Positions 17,234 through 26,300 of a DNA stretch of 64,000 nt are shown piece by piece. Each line of letters opens with the position of its first letter. Within the stretch, counting starts at the first letter, position 1. The DNA lies in assembly GCF_046844695.1 (NCBI RefSeq), contig NZ_CP177354.1, positions 620,001-684,000 on the forward strand. Reading direction: 5' to 3'. The translations under genes and the position numbers were made by a program. Below the pieces are notes generated by a model that was not told the origin of the DNA, ran no database searches, and saw only the letters and a program-made list of their open reading frames with translations. Source of the DNA: Pokkaliibacter plantistimulans (GTDB taxonomy: Bacteria > Pseudomonadota > Gammaproteobacteria > Pseudomonadales > Balneatricaceae).

Positions 17234-17881
17234 ATGCTGATCCGCGCTGTGCTGCTGTGCCTGTTACTGCTGCCTATGGGCTGGTTGATGGCCGCCTATT
17301 CTGGCTTCAGCAGTGTGGTATTGCAGCGTGTCGAGAGTCAGTACGGGGTGGCAGCCAAACGCCGGGTGCTTGACTGGGAAGGGTTGATGACCGATTCGAC
17401 CCTGCTCAATGCGCAGGAAAGCACCAAGCTGCGAGCGGTCAATGACTTCTTCAACAAGGTCCGCTGGCTGGATGATCTGACCGTATGGGGCAAGAACGAC
17501 TACTGGGCCACGCCGCTGGAGTTCCTCGAACGCAATGCCGGTGACTGCGAAGACTTCTCCATCGCCAAGTACTTCACCCTGCGTGAGCTGGGGGTGCCGG
17601 AAAGCAAGCTGCGTATCATGTATGTAAAGGCGCTGGCCTATAATCAGGCCCATATGGTACTGCTGTACTACGCCTCGCCCAGCGCCATGCCGCTGGTGCT
17701 CGACAATATCAATCCGAAAATTGAGCCTGCCAGCAAACGTACCGATCTGGTGCCTGTTTACAGCTTTAACGGCTCCGGGTTGTGGATCAACAACTCCCCG
17801 ACGGGACAGAAAGTAGGTACTTCAGACCGCATAGGTCCCTGGCGTGATCTGCTGGCACGATTGCAGCAGGAGCGGCGCTGA
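17234..17881 (+). CDS. LapG-like periplasmic cysteine protease (bacterial transglutaminase-like)
   Basis: A 215-residue protein with an N-terminal signal or anchor (about residues 4-22) and a transglutaminase-like cysteine peptidase domain. The catalytic triad is visible as C105 (GDCEDFSIAKY), H140 (AHMVLLYY) and D157 (LDNIN). This is the pattern of LapG, the calcium-dependent periplasmic protease that cleaves large adhesins such as LapA and is held by the c-di-GMP receptor LapD. LapD normally lies next door; here no LapD gene follows. The start at 17234 is preferred because AAGGAG lies nine bases upstream; the ATG at 17216 would overlap that site. Confidence 0.82.
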   Translation: MLIRAVLLCLLLLPMGWLMAAYSGFSSVVLQRVESQYGVAAKRRVLDWEGLMTDSTLLNAQESTKLRAVNDFFNKVRWLDDLTVWGKNDYWATPLEFLERNAGDCEDFSIAKYFTLRELGVPESKLRIMYVKALAYNQAHMVLLYYASPSAMPLVLDNINPKIEPASKRTDLVPVYSFNGSGLWINNSPTGQKVGTSDRIGPWRDLLARLQQERR

Positions 17882-17958
17882 GCAGTGATTCAGGAGTGCT
17901 GAAGGGCTGAGGTGCTACAGCGGCAAGATGCATTTCGGTCATAAAAGGACCGGGACGC

Positions 17959-17998
17959 ACAAAAAATCGTCAGGTCAGTGCACAGCCGGATTTTTTGT
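17959..17998 (+). terminator. AT-rich stem-loop downstream of the LapG-like gene
   Basis: ACAAAAAATC (17959-17968) can pair with GATTTTTTGT (17989-17998), followed by TTTTATG. It could end the upstream transcript, but the stem is AT-rich and the loop is 20 bases. Confidence 0.4.
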
Positions 17999-18083
17999 TT
18001 TATGCTTCTGCTTCAGTCTGTAACGGAATTCGTCAACTAACCCGGCAACCCCCGCCATCACAGCAAACAGTAAGGATAGCCAC

Positions 18084-18776
18084 ATGAAGCGAGTATGGCT
18101 TGCCCCCTTTTCTCTTATGATGCTGGCCCTCGGTGGTTGCCAGCAATGGTCTGAGCAGAATCTCAAGACCGCCGTGCCACGTGCCGACACCTATCCCTAC
18201 AGCACCCAGCAGAAGATGGAAACAGCCCATCACTGGGACGTGCTGGCCAAAGACATGGCTGAGCGTATTGCTCAGTCGTTACCGGATCATCAGGTCGCCA
18301 TTTATGTTGAGCCGCCTGCCACTCCCACGACGTTCTCCACTGCGTTCCATAGCCTGCTGCAGAGTCAGATGGTCAAGCAGGGCCTGCATGTCACGCTGGA
18401 GCCTGGCCTTGGCGCTGTGCATACCCGTTATACGGCGCAGCTGATTCAGCATAAGGATCTTGATGGTGCACGCCCTGTGCCCGGCACCTACACCGTGCTG
18501 GCCACTGGCCTGGCCGTCATGCGCAATGCCGTGAAAAACAGCTGGGAGAACAGCTATCTGGCGCTGCCGCTGGTAGGTCTGGGTGCAGATTATGGTGCCG
18601 GTCGTACCGTCAGCAATGAAGGCATGGAAGTACTGATTACCACCGAAGTGGTCTACGGCAGTAACCTGCTGATGTCTGAGTCCAACATGTACTACATCAA
18701 CGCCGGTGGCAAAGATCACTATGTGGCGGGTGACAGTGCCTGGCAGGGCAAGACCATTCAGGTTGTCGGGCAGTAA
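18084..18776 (+). CDS. lipoprotein of unknown function
   Basis: A 230-residue secreted protein with a lipoprotein signal peptide: basic MKR, hydrophobic stretch, then lipobox LALGGC with Cys at residue 19. Position +2 is Gln, which favours the outer membrane. The mature part has no motif I recognise; it contains a hydrophobic-flanked segment TVLATGLAVMRNAV and a Gly-rich stretch. It is 18 bases upstream of the FlgO-like lipoprotein gene and likely co-transcribed, so a shared envelope or flagellar function is possible. The domain is not identified and no function is assigned. Confidence 0.75.
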   Translation: MKRVWLAPFSLMMLALGGCQQWSEQNLKTAVPRADTYPYSTQQKMETAHHWDVLAKDMAERIAQSLPDHQVAIYVEPPATPTTFSTAFHSLLQSQMVKQGLHVTLEPGLGAVHTRYTAQLIQHKDLDGARPVPGTYTVLATGLAVMRNAVKNSWENSYLALPLVGLGADYGAGRTVSNEGMEVLITTEVVYGSNLLMSESNMYYINAGGKDHYVAGDSAWQGKTIQVVGQ

Positions 18777-18794
18777 CGGGGACAGGGGATAACA

Positions 18795-19343
18795 ATGAAA
18801 GGATCACTATTTGCCGGTGCCGTGATGCTTGCCTCCAGCTTGTTGCTGGCAGGGTGCGAGACGGCCACCGTGCAGCCACAGGCGGCGGAAGAGAGCAATT
18901 TGGTACAGAGCAGTGAAGATGCGGCAACCGCGTTGGTAAAACAGCTGGGCCCGAATCTGCGCCCCGACCAGCCTCTGATCGTGGCCAGCTTTGTTAACGT
19001 TGATCATCTGGATGAGTCATCCACACTGGGCCGTATGCTGGCAGAACAGATGGCCTCCAGCCTGACCCGTCAGGGTTTGCCCGTGGTGGAGCTGAAGCTG
19101 CGCGACTCGCTGTTCATTCAGGAAGGCAGCGGTGAATTCATGCTTTCACGTGAGTTGCAGCACATCAGCCAGAGCCATCAGGCGCAGGCAGTGGTGGTTG
19201 GTACCTATGCTATCGGTCGACAGAGTGTGTATGTCACCAGCCGTCTGGTGCGGGTTGCCGATAACCGCATTCTCGCCGCGTCAGACTACCGCCTGCCAAT
19301 GGATGCCGATGTGCGGGCGCTGGTGGGTGCCAAACGCCGCTGA
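18795..19343 (+). CDS. FlgO-family outer-membrane lipoprotein
   Basis: A 182-residue lipoprotein: signal MKGSLFAGAVMLASSLLLAGC with lipobox LLAGC (Cys21). The mature domain (about 45-175) reads like the FlgO domain: LIVASFVNVDHLDESSTLGR, then RQGLPVVELKLRDSLFI, and QAVVVGTYAIGRQSVYVTSR, then RVADNRILAASDY. FlgO in Vibrio is an outer-membrane protein needed for flagellar function; related domains occur in other envelope proteins. No flagellar genes are nearby, so a flagellar role is only a possibility. It forms a pair with the preceding lipoprotein gene. Confidence 0.78.
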   Translation: MKGSLFAGAVMLASSLLLAGCETATVQPQAAEESNLVQSSEDAATALVKQLGPNLRPDQPLIVASFVNVDHLDESSTLGRMLAEQMASSLTRQGLPVVELKLRDSLFIQEGSGEFMLSRELQHISQSHQAQAVVVGTYAIGRQSVYVTSRLVRVADNRILAASDYRLPMDADVRALVGAKRR

Positions 19344-19424
19344 GTGCCTGACCGACAGAGCGAATAGCGACGTCGAAAGCTCGTTATCGAAAGAACGATA
19401 TCGAAATAGCAATAGCGAAAACAA

Positions 19425-19447
19425 AACGGGAGCTTCAGGCTCCCGTT
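19425..19447. terminator. bidirectional terminator between the FlgO-like gene and rep
   Basis: AACGGGAGC-TTCAG-GCTCCCGTT: a perfect 9-bp stem. The plus side is followed by GTTCTTTCT and the minus side by TTTTGTTTTCG, so it can terminate both convergent genes. Confidence 0.8.
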
Positions 19448-19544
19448 GTTCTTTCTGGTCCATACGCAGCCGGTCATAAATGCCACTGGCCTGGACAGTG
19501 TGCATGGTCTGCTTCGCCGGTCACCCGGCGTTGCGACCTGAATG

Positions 19545-21569
19545 TCAGTCGAGCAACAGATTGCGCAGGGATGCCAGGGTTTCCCGTGCCTTGGCTTGCT
19601 TGACCTCTTTACTGACCCCCTCACGACCTTCCCACTCGACGTCATCCGGCGGTAACTCATCGAGAAAGCGGCTGGGTACGCAGTCCAGCAGTTCGCCGAA
19701 CTGTTTGCGCTGTTTGGCCAGTGTCATGGTCAGGGTTTCACGCGCACGGGTGATGCCGACATAAGCCAGCCGGCGTTCCTCTTCCACGGTATCGGTTTCG
19801 ATGGCATTGCGATGGGGAAGCAGTTCCTCTTCCATGCCGATCAGGAATACATGGGGGAACTCCAGTCCTTTGGAAGCGTGCAGGGTCATCATCTGTACCT
19901 GATCGGACTCGTCCTCTTCTTCCTGTCGCTCCAGAATATCCATCAGGATCAGACGGCTGATTACATCGCGAATATCGGCGTCAGGGTTGTCTTCCAGTAG
20001 ACGCTCATGAGTCGAACGCAGGGAGTCGATCAGGAACCAGACGTTTTCCATACGCCGTTCTGCGGCCGTAGGCGACGTCGAATGCTGTTGCAGCCAGCCG
20101 GGGAAGTCGATATCCAGCACCATCTGTCGTACCGCACCGACCATGTCTTCCTGATAGCAGCGCTGGTGGGTCTGCTCCATCCAGTGAGCAAAGCGCCGCA
20201 GCTTGTCGATGGCCTTTTCCGGCAGATGCTGGGCCAGCCCCATTTCACTGCAGGCTGCGTACATGCTGATACCGCGTTCGCCGGCATAGGCGGACAGCTT
20301 TTCCAGCGTAGAGGGGCCGATCTCACGGCGTGGCACGTTAATGATGCGCAGGAACGCGTTGTCGTCGTCAGGGTTAATCATCACCTTGAGGTAGGCCATG
20401 ATGTCCTTGATTTCGGCACGGGCAAAGAACGAGGTGCCGCCACTCAGGCGATAGGGAATCTGATAGCTCTGCAGCTTGGCCTCGATCAGTCGCGCCTGAT
20501 GGTTGCCACGATAGAGGATGGCATAGTCACGGAATTCGGTGCGCTTACGCAGCTTGTGCTCAAGAATCTCGGTCGCTACCCGCTCCGCCTCGTGTTCTTC
20601 GTTGCGACACAGGATGACCCGCAGCGGATCACCAAAGCCCTTGTCACTCCACAGCTCCTTGGTGAATTCATGGGGATTGTTGGCGATCAGCACGTTGGCA
20701 GCCTTGAGGATGCGGCCGGTGGAACGGTAATTCTGCTCCAGCTTCACGATCTTGAGGCTGGGGAAGTCGCGTGCCAGCTGGCTGAGGTTTTCCGGGCGGG
20801 CACCGCGCCAGGCATAGATCGACTGGTCATCATCCCCTACCACGGTGAACTGGGCGCGTTTACCCACCAGCAGTTTGACCAGCAGATACTGGCTCATGTT
20901 GGTGTCCTGGTATTCGTCAACCAGCAGGTAATGCACCTTGTTCTGCCAGCGCTCCAGCACCTCCGGGTAATCACGGAACAGCTCCGCCGGCAGACGGATC
21001 AGGTCATCGAAATCGACGGCGTTGTAGGCCTGCAGAATACGGTTGTATTCCTGATAGACCTGTCCGGCCAGCAGCTCATCATTGTTGGCGGCGTGGCTGA
21101 TGATGTAATGCGGATCGGCCAGATCGTTCTTCCAGTTGGAGATCAGATGCTGAACATATTCCGCGACCTCCAGATCCTGCTGCTTGAGGGTCTGCAGAAT
21201 ATCCTTGATCAGTGCCAGGGCATCCTGCTGGTCGAAGATGGAGAATCCGGGTTTGTAACCCAGGGTCTTCAGCTCCTTGCGGATGATGTTCAGCCCCAGG
21301 TTGTGGAAGGTGGAGACGGTCAGACCGCGCGAAGCCTGTCCTTTGATCAGCTTGCCGACACGCTCTTTCATCTCGCGGGCGGCCTTGTTGGTGAAGGTCA
21401 CCGCAACGATGTGCTGTGCCTTGTAGCCGCACTGCTCGACCAGATAGGCGATCTTGCGGGTGATGACCGAGGTCTTGCCGCTGCCCGCTCCGGCCAGGAC
21501 CAGCAAGGGGCCTGAGATGTTGCGTACGGCTTCCTGTTGTCTTGGGTTGAGTTGGCTCACGGCTGGCAC
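19545..21569 (-). CDS. rep: ATP-dependent DNA helicase Rep
   Basis: Rep is a 3'-5' superfamily 1A helicase that clears protein roadblocks ahead of the replisome. The 674 residues (E. coli 673) show Walker A LAGAGSGKTSVITRK, motif Ia TFTNKAAREMKERV, Walker B LLVDEYQDTN, motif III VVGDDDQSIYAWRGA, motif IV QNYRSTGRILKAAN, motif V TLHASKGLEFPHVF and motif VI EERRLAYVGITRA. UvrD is longer and has a different N-terminus; the MSQLNPRQQEAV-like start and length point to Rep. Translation may begin at MPAVSQ as given. It is convergent with the lipoprotein genes. Confidence 0.94.
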   Translation of the reverse strand: MPAVSQLNPRQQEAVRNISGPLLVLAGAGSGKTSVITRKIAYLVEQCGYKAQHIVAVTFTNKAAREMKERVGKLIKGQASRGLTVSTFHNLGLNIIRKELKTLGYKPGFSIFDQQDALALIKDILQTLKQQDLEVAEYVQHLISNWKNDLADPHYIISHAANNDELLAGQVYQEYNRILQAYNAVDFDDLIRLPAELFRDYPEVLERWQNKVHYLLVDEYQDTNMSQYLLVKLLVGKRAQFTVVGDDDQSIYAWRGARPENLSQLARDFPSLKIVKLEQNYRSTGRILKAANVLIANNPHEFTKELWSDKGFGDPLRVILCRNEEHEAERVATEILEHKLRKRTEFRDYAILYRGNHQARLIEAKLQSYQIPYRLSGGTSFFARAEIKDIMAYLKVMINPDDDNAFLRIINVPRREIGPSTLEKLSAYAGERGISMYAACSEMGLAQHLPEKAIDKLRRFAHWMEQTHQRCYQEDMVGAVRQMVLDIDFPGWLQQHSTSPTAAERRMENVWFLIDSLRSTHERLLEDNPDADIRDVISRLILMDILERQEEEDESDQVQMMTLHASKGLEFPHVFLIGMEEELLPHRNAIETDTVEEERRLAYVGITRARETLTMTLAKQRKQFGELLDCVPSRFLDELPPDDVEWEGREGVSKEVKQAKARETLASLRNLLLD

Positions 21570-21832
21570 CTGTTATCTCGTGTGAAGCCGGATGATTCTA
21601 GCAGATCGCTTCACAATTCGTTGCATAACGGTTGTTGTAATAAATTGACATAAAGGGCTAAAGTGAACTCTTCTTTGGCAAACGATATAAGGAAGCGAAA
21701 GGAAGTCCGCTTGCATGGCTTTCATGCTTCGCATGATCTGTTGGGTCCCAACGCCAGCAATATCAAGGTGTTAGCTACTCACAGTCTGGTTGTACTTCAG
21801 AAATATCCGGTAGTTGTCTGGAGTTGAAATGC

Positions 21833-23569
21833 ATGTCGAATGAAAGCCAGCAGACGGTAAACAGACCGCTTCGTCTCCTGCTGGTCCATCCTAATCCTCG
21901 GGCGCAGGCGCTGTTCCAGATTCTGGTTGCGCGTGCCGAGGCAGCCTATGAGCTGAGCTGGTGCTGTGATATTGACAGCGCCCGTACGGCCTTGGCTATG
22001 GACTGGGTCGACGTTCTGCTGCTGCACAACCCCCTGCGTGAAGAACGCTCCATCGATCTGCTCAAACTGACCAATACTGACGGCAGTGCTGTACCCGTTG
22101 TGGTGCTGGGCAGGCTGTTACGCAGCTCTGGTGGCCGTGAGCTGATTTACAAGATGGGCGCTGCTGACTACCTGTCGATTCTGCAACTCAGTCTGGATGC
22201 CTTTGAAAAGGCCATTCACACCGCTCGCGAGCGTCACCAGCAACGCACGATCCTGCATCAGATCAGCCACCACGACATCGTCACCGGCGCTGCCAACCGG
22301 CAGATGTTTGTCCAGCGTCTGCAGCATGCCCTGCAGATGGCCGATGCGCATCAGAAACGGGTGGTGGTGCTGCAACTCAATCTGGACGGTTTCCAGAAGG
22401 TCAATGATTCCCTTGGCCATCAGCTGGGTGACGACATTCTGCGCGAAACCGTGCAGCGCTTGTTGCTGACTCTGCCTTCAGCGGAGCATCTGGGGCGGAT
22501 CAGTGATAACCAGTTCGCCATCATGCTGGCCGATCTCGATAACCGCGAGCAGGTGATGCCGACTCTGTATCAGCTGCAACGCCTGTTCAATCAGCCCTAT
22601 CTGCTGCCTAGCGGGCAGATCAGTCTGGGTTGCAGTATCGGCGTCAGTTTCTTCCCTGATACGGCGCACAATCTGGATGAATTGTTGCGGCAGGCGGGCA
22701 TCGCCATGCATGAGGCCAAACGCCATCCCGGTGTCAGCCATCACCTGTTTGAACCCGGTCAGGATTCCAAAACCTCGGAAGCCTTCAGCCTGGAAGCGGA
22801 CTTCCGCCGTGCCCTGCGCCGTAATGAGTTGCGCCTGTATTACCAGCCACGGGTGGATGTGCGAACCGAGGAAACCGTCGCCGCCGAAGGCCTGATTCGC
22901 TGGCAGCACCCAACGCGTGGCTTGCTGATGCCCAACGAATTCATTCCGATGGCCGAACGTACCGGTCTGATCGTGCCGATGGGCTACTGGGTGATTCACC
23001 AGGCCTGTCAGGATGCCAACTTCCTTCGTCACCACCGGTTGCCGCAGATTCAGCTCAGCATCAACCTGTCGTTCCGGCAGTTCAGCGATCCGATGCTGAC
23101 CCGCACCATCACGCGTATTTTCCAGACCACTCAGGCTGATCCGCGCAATATCGAATTCGAGCTGACCGAGTCAGCGATGATGAAGAATGAGCAGCAGACC
23201 ACCCAGTGCATCAAGGAGCTGACCGAGCTTGGCGCCTGCTTTGCGCTGGATGATTTCGGTACGGGGTATTCATCGTTTGCCCATTTGCAGCGCCTGCCGC
23301 TGACCCGCCTGAAGATCGACAAATCCTTCGTCAAGGAAGCTACCAGCTGTGGCGACAACGAGATCATCGTCCGCGCCATGATCAGTCTGGCCCATAACCT
23401 GCGTATGCTGGTGGTGGCAGAAGGGGTGGAAACACCGGAGCAGCTGCTGTTCCTGCGGCAGTATCGCTGCGATCAGGCGCAGGGCTTCCTGTTTGGCCGC
23501 CCACAGTGTTTTGAAGACCTGTGCCGCATGCTGGAAGGCCAGCAATATCGCCACCTCTCGCTTGGCTGA
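21833..23569 (+). CDS. c-di-GMP phosphodiesterase with receiver-like, degenerate GGDEF and EAL domains
   Basis: A 578-residue soluble signalling protein. Residues about 12-130 resemble a response-regulator receiver (RLLLVHPNPRAQALF), but the usual acidic phosphorylation residue is not clear. Residues about 150-310 are a GGDEF domain in which the signature is replaced by GRISDNQF, so cyclase activity is unlikely. Residues about 325-570 are an EAL domain with EGLIRWQHP, NLSFRQF, ELTESAMM, DDFGTGYSS, LKIDKSFV and AEGVETPEQ, so the metal-binding and catalytic residues are kept. I infer c-di-GMP hydrolysis. The ATG at 21833 has GGAG nine bases upstream; a TTG at 21824 does not fit. Four genes upstream is a LapG-like protease. 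Confidence 0.9.
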   Translation: MSNESQQTVNRPLRLLLVHPNPRAQALFQILVARAEAAYELSWCCDIDSARTALAMDWVDVLLLHNPLREERSIDLLKLTNTDGSAVPVVVLGRLLRSSGGRELIYKMGAADYLSILQLSLDAFEKAIHTARERHQQRTILHQISHHDIVTGAANRQMFVQRLQHALQMADAHQKRVVVLQLNLDGFQKVNDSLGHQLGDDILRETVQRLLLTLPSAEHLGRISDNQFAIMLADLDNREQVMPTLYQLQRLFNQPYLLPSGQISLGCSIGVSFFPDTAHNLDELLRQAGIAMHEAKRHPGVSHHLFEPGQDSKTSEAFSLEADFRRALRRNELRLYYQPRVDVRTEETVAAEGLIRWQHPTRGLLMPNEFIPMAERTGLIVPMGYWVIHQACQDANFLRHHRLPQIQLSINLSFRQFSDPMLTRTITRIFQTTQADPRNIEFELTESAMMKNEQQTTQCIKELTELGACFALDDFGTGYSSFAHLQRLPLTRLKIDKSFVKEATSCGDNEIIVRAMISLAHNLRMLVVAEGVETPEQLLFLRQYRCDQAQGFLFGRPQCFEDLCRMLEGQQYRHLSLG

Positions 23570-23638
23570 CAGACGTCAGCAGCGCATGGCGTTATGCTGT
23601 CTCTCCAATGTCCGTTCTATAGCGCTGCGAGTTCACCC

Positions 23639-24100
23639 ATGATTGAACAGAAAACCACGCTGATGCCTGCTGCCAAGCGGGTCGCCCTGATCGCTCACGA
23701 CAACCGTAAGGATTTGCTGCTGGACTGGTGCCAGACCCACTTGCAGCATCTGCACGGCCATACCCTGTTTGCTACCGGGACGACCGGTCGGGTGCTGGAA
23801 AAGGCGCTGGGTATCAGTGTCAATAAACTGATCAGTGGCCCGCTGGGTGGGGATCAGCAGATTGGCGCCATGGTGACCGAGCGCCAGATCGATGTGATGA
23901 TTTTCTTCTGGGACCCGTTCGAGCCGATGCCCCATGACCCGGATGTCAAAGCCCTGCTGCGTGTGGCGGCGGTGTGGAATATTCCGGTGGCCTGCAGCCG
24001 CGCCAGTGCGGACTTCCTCATCACTTCGCCCTTTATGCAGCAGGAATACGAATACCAGATTCCTGACTATGACGCCTATCTTGCCAGCAGAGGGTTTTAA
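23639..24100 (+). CDS. mgsA: methylglyoxal synthase
   Basis: MgsA converts dihydroxyacetone phosphate to methylglyoxal plus phosphate, a bypass of lower glycolysis under phosphate limitation. The 153-residue protein (E. coli 152) has KRVALIAHDNRKDLLLDW, the phosphate-binding loop LFATGTTGR, SGPLGGDQQIGA with the catalytic Asp of that segment, FFWDPFEPMPHDPDVKALLR and the C-terminal AVWNIPVACSRASADF. The longer frame from 23594 lacks similarity; the ATG at 23639 gives the standard N-terminus. A hairpin overlaps its stop codon. Confidence 0.95.
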   Translation: MIEQKTTLMPAAKRVALIAHDNRKDLLLDWCQTHLQHLHGHTLFATGTTGRVLEKALGISVNKLISGPLGGDQQIGAMVTERQIDVMIFFWDPFEPMPHDPDVKALLRVAAVWNIPVACSRASADFLITSPFMQQEYEYQIPDYDAYLASRGF

Positions 24101-24146
24101 CAGGCGGTTGAGCACCCGTTCACGAACGTGTGCTGTTCTGCCTGTT
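24099..24146. terminator. hairpin between convergent mgsA and comM
   Basis: Outer arms AACAGGC/GCCTGTT and inner arms AGCAC-CGTTC/GAACG-GTGCT form a long stem-loop starting at the mgsA stop codon. No strong T-tract follows on the plus side; on the minus side it runs into TTAAAACC. Probably a shared transcription end. Confidence 0.45.
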
Positions 24147-24169
24147 GCGCGCAGTCTGCCCTGTGCAGC

Positions 24170-25675
24170 TTAAACCGGGCGGTCCAGCTGGCGGTATGAC
24201 AAGGCTTCCAGCACATGACGCATACCGATCTGCGCCTCTCCGGCCATGTCTGCCAGGGTGCGGCTGACTCGTAATACCCGATGATAGGCACGGGCCGACA
24301 GGCCCAGACGATCCACCGCCTGCCGCAAGGTGGCAGCGGTGGCTTCATCCACATCACAGAACTGATCCAGAGCCTGCCCCTGCAGGTGAGCGTTAAGACA
24401 CCCCTGACGCTGCAGCTGTAACTGCCGCACTTCGGTCACCTGCTGACGGATCTGGGCGCTGTTCGGGCCGCTGCGTTCGGCCTGACGCAGGGTTTGCCAG
24501 TCAGGGGTCTGCACCCGCAGATGCAGGTCGATGCGATCCAGCAGCGGGCCGGACAGGCGACTGCGATAACGGCGGATCTGCTCGGCAGAACACTGGCAGC
24601 GGCCGCTGCTGTCGCCGTGATAGCCACAAGGGCAGGGATTCATCGCCGCAATCAGCTGGAAACGGGCGGGAAAGGTCACCTTGGCGCGGGCACGGGACAG
24701 GGTGATATGGCCAGACTCCAGCGGTTCCCGCATGACCTCCAGTACCTTGCGGTCAAACTCCGGCAGTTCATCGAGAAACAGCACGCCCTGATGGGCCAGC
24801 GAAATGTCGCCGGGTCGGGGCTCACTACCTCCTCCTACCAGCGCCGCGGCCGAGGCACTGTGGTGTGGCGCGCGGAAGGGGCGCTGCGGCCAGCCGCCCT
24901 CTTCCAGATAGCCTGCCAGCAGTGATTCCACTGCTGCGACTTCCAGTGCTTCCTCTTCATCCAGTACCGGCAGCAAGCCGGGAAGGCGGCTGGCCAGCAG
25001 GGTCTTGCCGGTGCCGGGCGGGCCAAACAGCAGCGCGTTATGGCCGCCCGAAGCGACCACCTGCAGTGCCCGCTTGGCCTGTTGCTGACCTTTGACATCC
25101 AGAATATCGGGATAGTCCGGCATGATGCTGGCACTGATGCAGCCCTCGTAGAACGGCAGCGGGGTCAGCCCCTTGAGATGGGCACAGAGCCCCAGCAGAT
25201 CGGTGACCGGCAGCAGTTGCGCCTGCTGTACCAGCGCGGCACGGGGCGCATTGTCCGCAGGTAAGACCAGACAGCGGCGTGCATCCCGGCTGGCGCGTGC
25301 CGCCACCAGCGCGCCGGGCACAGGACGGATGCGACCATCCAGTGCCAGTTCGCCGATACATTCCAGATGCTTTAACGGCTCCAGCGGGATCTGGCCGGAA
25401 GCGGCGAGAATCCCCAACGCGATGGCCAGATCGTAGCGTCCGCCGGTTTTGGGCAGGTCCGCCGGGGCCAGATTGACGGTGATGCGCCCCAGTGGGAACT
25501 CCAGCTGACTGGTCTGGATGGCACTGCGTACCCGCTCCTTGCTTTCGCGCACGGCAGCTTCGGGTAAACCCACCATATTCAGCGCAGGCAAGCCAGCAGA
25601 AATGTGCACTTCGACAGTGACGGCGGGGGCATCGACACCGAGCAGCGCCCGGCTGTTGACGACAGCAAGTGTCAT
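24170..25675 (-). CDS. comM: ComM/YifB-type magnesium chelatase-like AAA+ ATPase
   Basis: ComM is a hexameric helicase that promotes branch migration during natural transformation; it is widely called YifB. The 501 residues (E. coli 506) contain an N-terminal ChlI-like domain (TVEVHISAGLPALNMVGLPE), a AAA+ core with Walker A LLFGPPGTGKTLLASRL and Walker B GVLFLDELPEF, and a C-terminal Mg-chelatase domain with SARAYHRVLRVSRTLADMA. A CPCGYHGDSSGRCQCS zinc-finger-like cluster sits inside the ATPase region, as is typical. It lies divergent from nothing close; ubiK follows upstream on the same strand at a distance of 126 bases. Confidence 0.93.
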   Translation of the reverse strand: MTLAVVNSRALLGVDAPAVTVEVHISAGLPALNMVGLPEAAVRESKERVRSAIQTSQLEFPLGRITVNLAPADLPKTGGRYDLAIALGILAASGQIPLEPLKHLECIGELALDGRIRPVPGALVAARASRDARRCLVLPADNAPRAALVQQAQLLPVTDLLGLCAHLKGLTPLPFYEGCISASIMPDYPDILDVKGQQQAKRALQVVASGGHNALLFGPPGTGKTLLASRLPGLLPVLDEEEALEVAAVESLLAGYLEEGGWPQRPFRAPHHSASAAALVGGGSEPRPGDISLAHQGVLFLDELPEFDRKVLEVMREPLESGHITLSRARAKVTFPARFQLIAAMNPCPCGYHGDSSGRCQCSAEQIRRYRSRLSGPLLDRIDLHLRVQTPDWQTLRQAERSGPNSAQIRQQVTEVRQLQLQRQGCLNAHLQGQALDQFCDVDEATAATLRQAVDRLGLSARAYHRVLRVSRTLADMAGEAQIGMRHVLEALSYRQLDRPV

Positions 25676-25801
25676 AGATACGTCCTTGTTATGGGCTGCC
25701 AGCCATCCAGCGGCAGGTGCCTGAGCCGATGGGCAGCAGGCGGTGTAGTGGCGTTTTAGCAGACAGCGCAGAGGCCGGGGCGCTCTGCACTGCAGGAAGG
25801 G

Positions 25802-26107
25802 TTATTCGTCGGCCTGTGGGTTGACCTTCACAAAGCCTTCGCCTTCGTTGTCTTCTCCGGCGCTGCCGCTGTTGCCCTGCTCCAGCGCGGCCAGACGCAC
25901 TTCCAGCGCTTCCAGACGGGCGCGGGTACGCTGCAGCACTTCTACCTGCACATCGAATTCTTCGCGGGTTACCAGATCCAGTTTGGCAAAGGTGCTCTGC
26001 AGGGTCTGACGCACCATCTTCTGAATTTCTTCATGAGGCAGCGGCAGGCTGGACAGGCCCTGACTGAGCTGCTGCTGCAGATTTTCAAAGAGTTTGGAGT
26101 TGATCAT
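25802..26107 (-). CDS. ubiK: ubiquinone biosynthesis accessory factor UbiK (YqiC/BMFP family)
   Basis: UbiK is a small coiled-coil protein that assists the UbiJ-containing ubiquinone biosynthesis complex under aerobic conditions. The 101-residue product begins MINSKLFENLQQQLSQGL, continues with EIQKMVRQTLQSTFAKLDLVTREEFDVQ and a heptad-rich stretch VLQRTRARLEALEVRLAALE (the coiled coil), then an acidic tail. The family's 'SK-x-x-x' opening and TREEFDVQ are diagnostic. I start at 26107 because upstream sequence in the same frame overlaps nitrogen-control sites and is not conserved. It sits divergent from glnK. Confidence 0.88.
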   Translation of the reverse strand: MINSKLFENLQQQLSQGLSSLPLPHEEIQKMVRQTLQSTFAKLDLVTREEFDVQVEVLQRTRARLEALEVRLAALEQGNSGSAGEDNEGEGFVKVNPQADE

Positions 26108-26266
26108 TGCGGGTTGTCCCCTGAGTTGGCGATTGGGCTTCACTATACCCCCAACGACTTGTCGATTTGAAGTCTGCAGCGCACAGCCTGCCGATACAGG
26201 CAGGCGCCGCTGGCGGTGAGGGTGAGCCACGCTGGTGCATCGTTACGGTCAGCAGTGCACAAAAAA

Positions 26267-26283
26267 TGAGCAATTTTGGTGCG
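26267..26283. promoter_or_regulatory. NtrC-like binding site 1
   Basis: TGAGCA-ATTT-TGGTGCG against the NtrC consensus TGCACC-N4-TGGTGCA. It abuts site 2 and lies about 94 bases upstream of the sigma-54 -24 element, a typical enhancer position. Confidence 0.62.
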
Positions 26284-26300
26284 TGCACCAAAGTGGCGCG
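26284..26300. promoter_or_regulatory. NtrC-like binding site 2
   Basis: TGCACC-AAAG-TGGCGCG, with a perfect left half of the NtrC consensus and a one-base-changed right half. Directly adjacent to site 1, so two NtrC dimers could bind side by side. Confidence 0.68.

Noticed and set aside
20007..21515. 502-codon plus-strand frame opposite rep
   Set aside because: Antisense shadow of the strongly conserved rep helicase gene.
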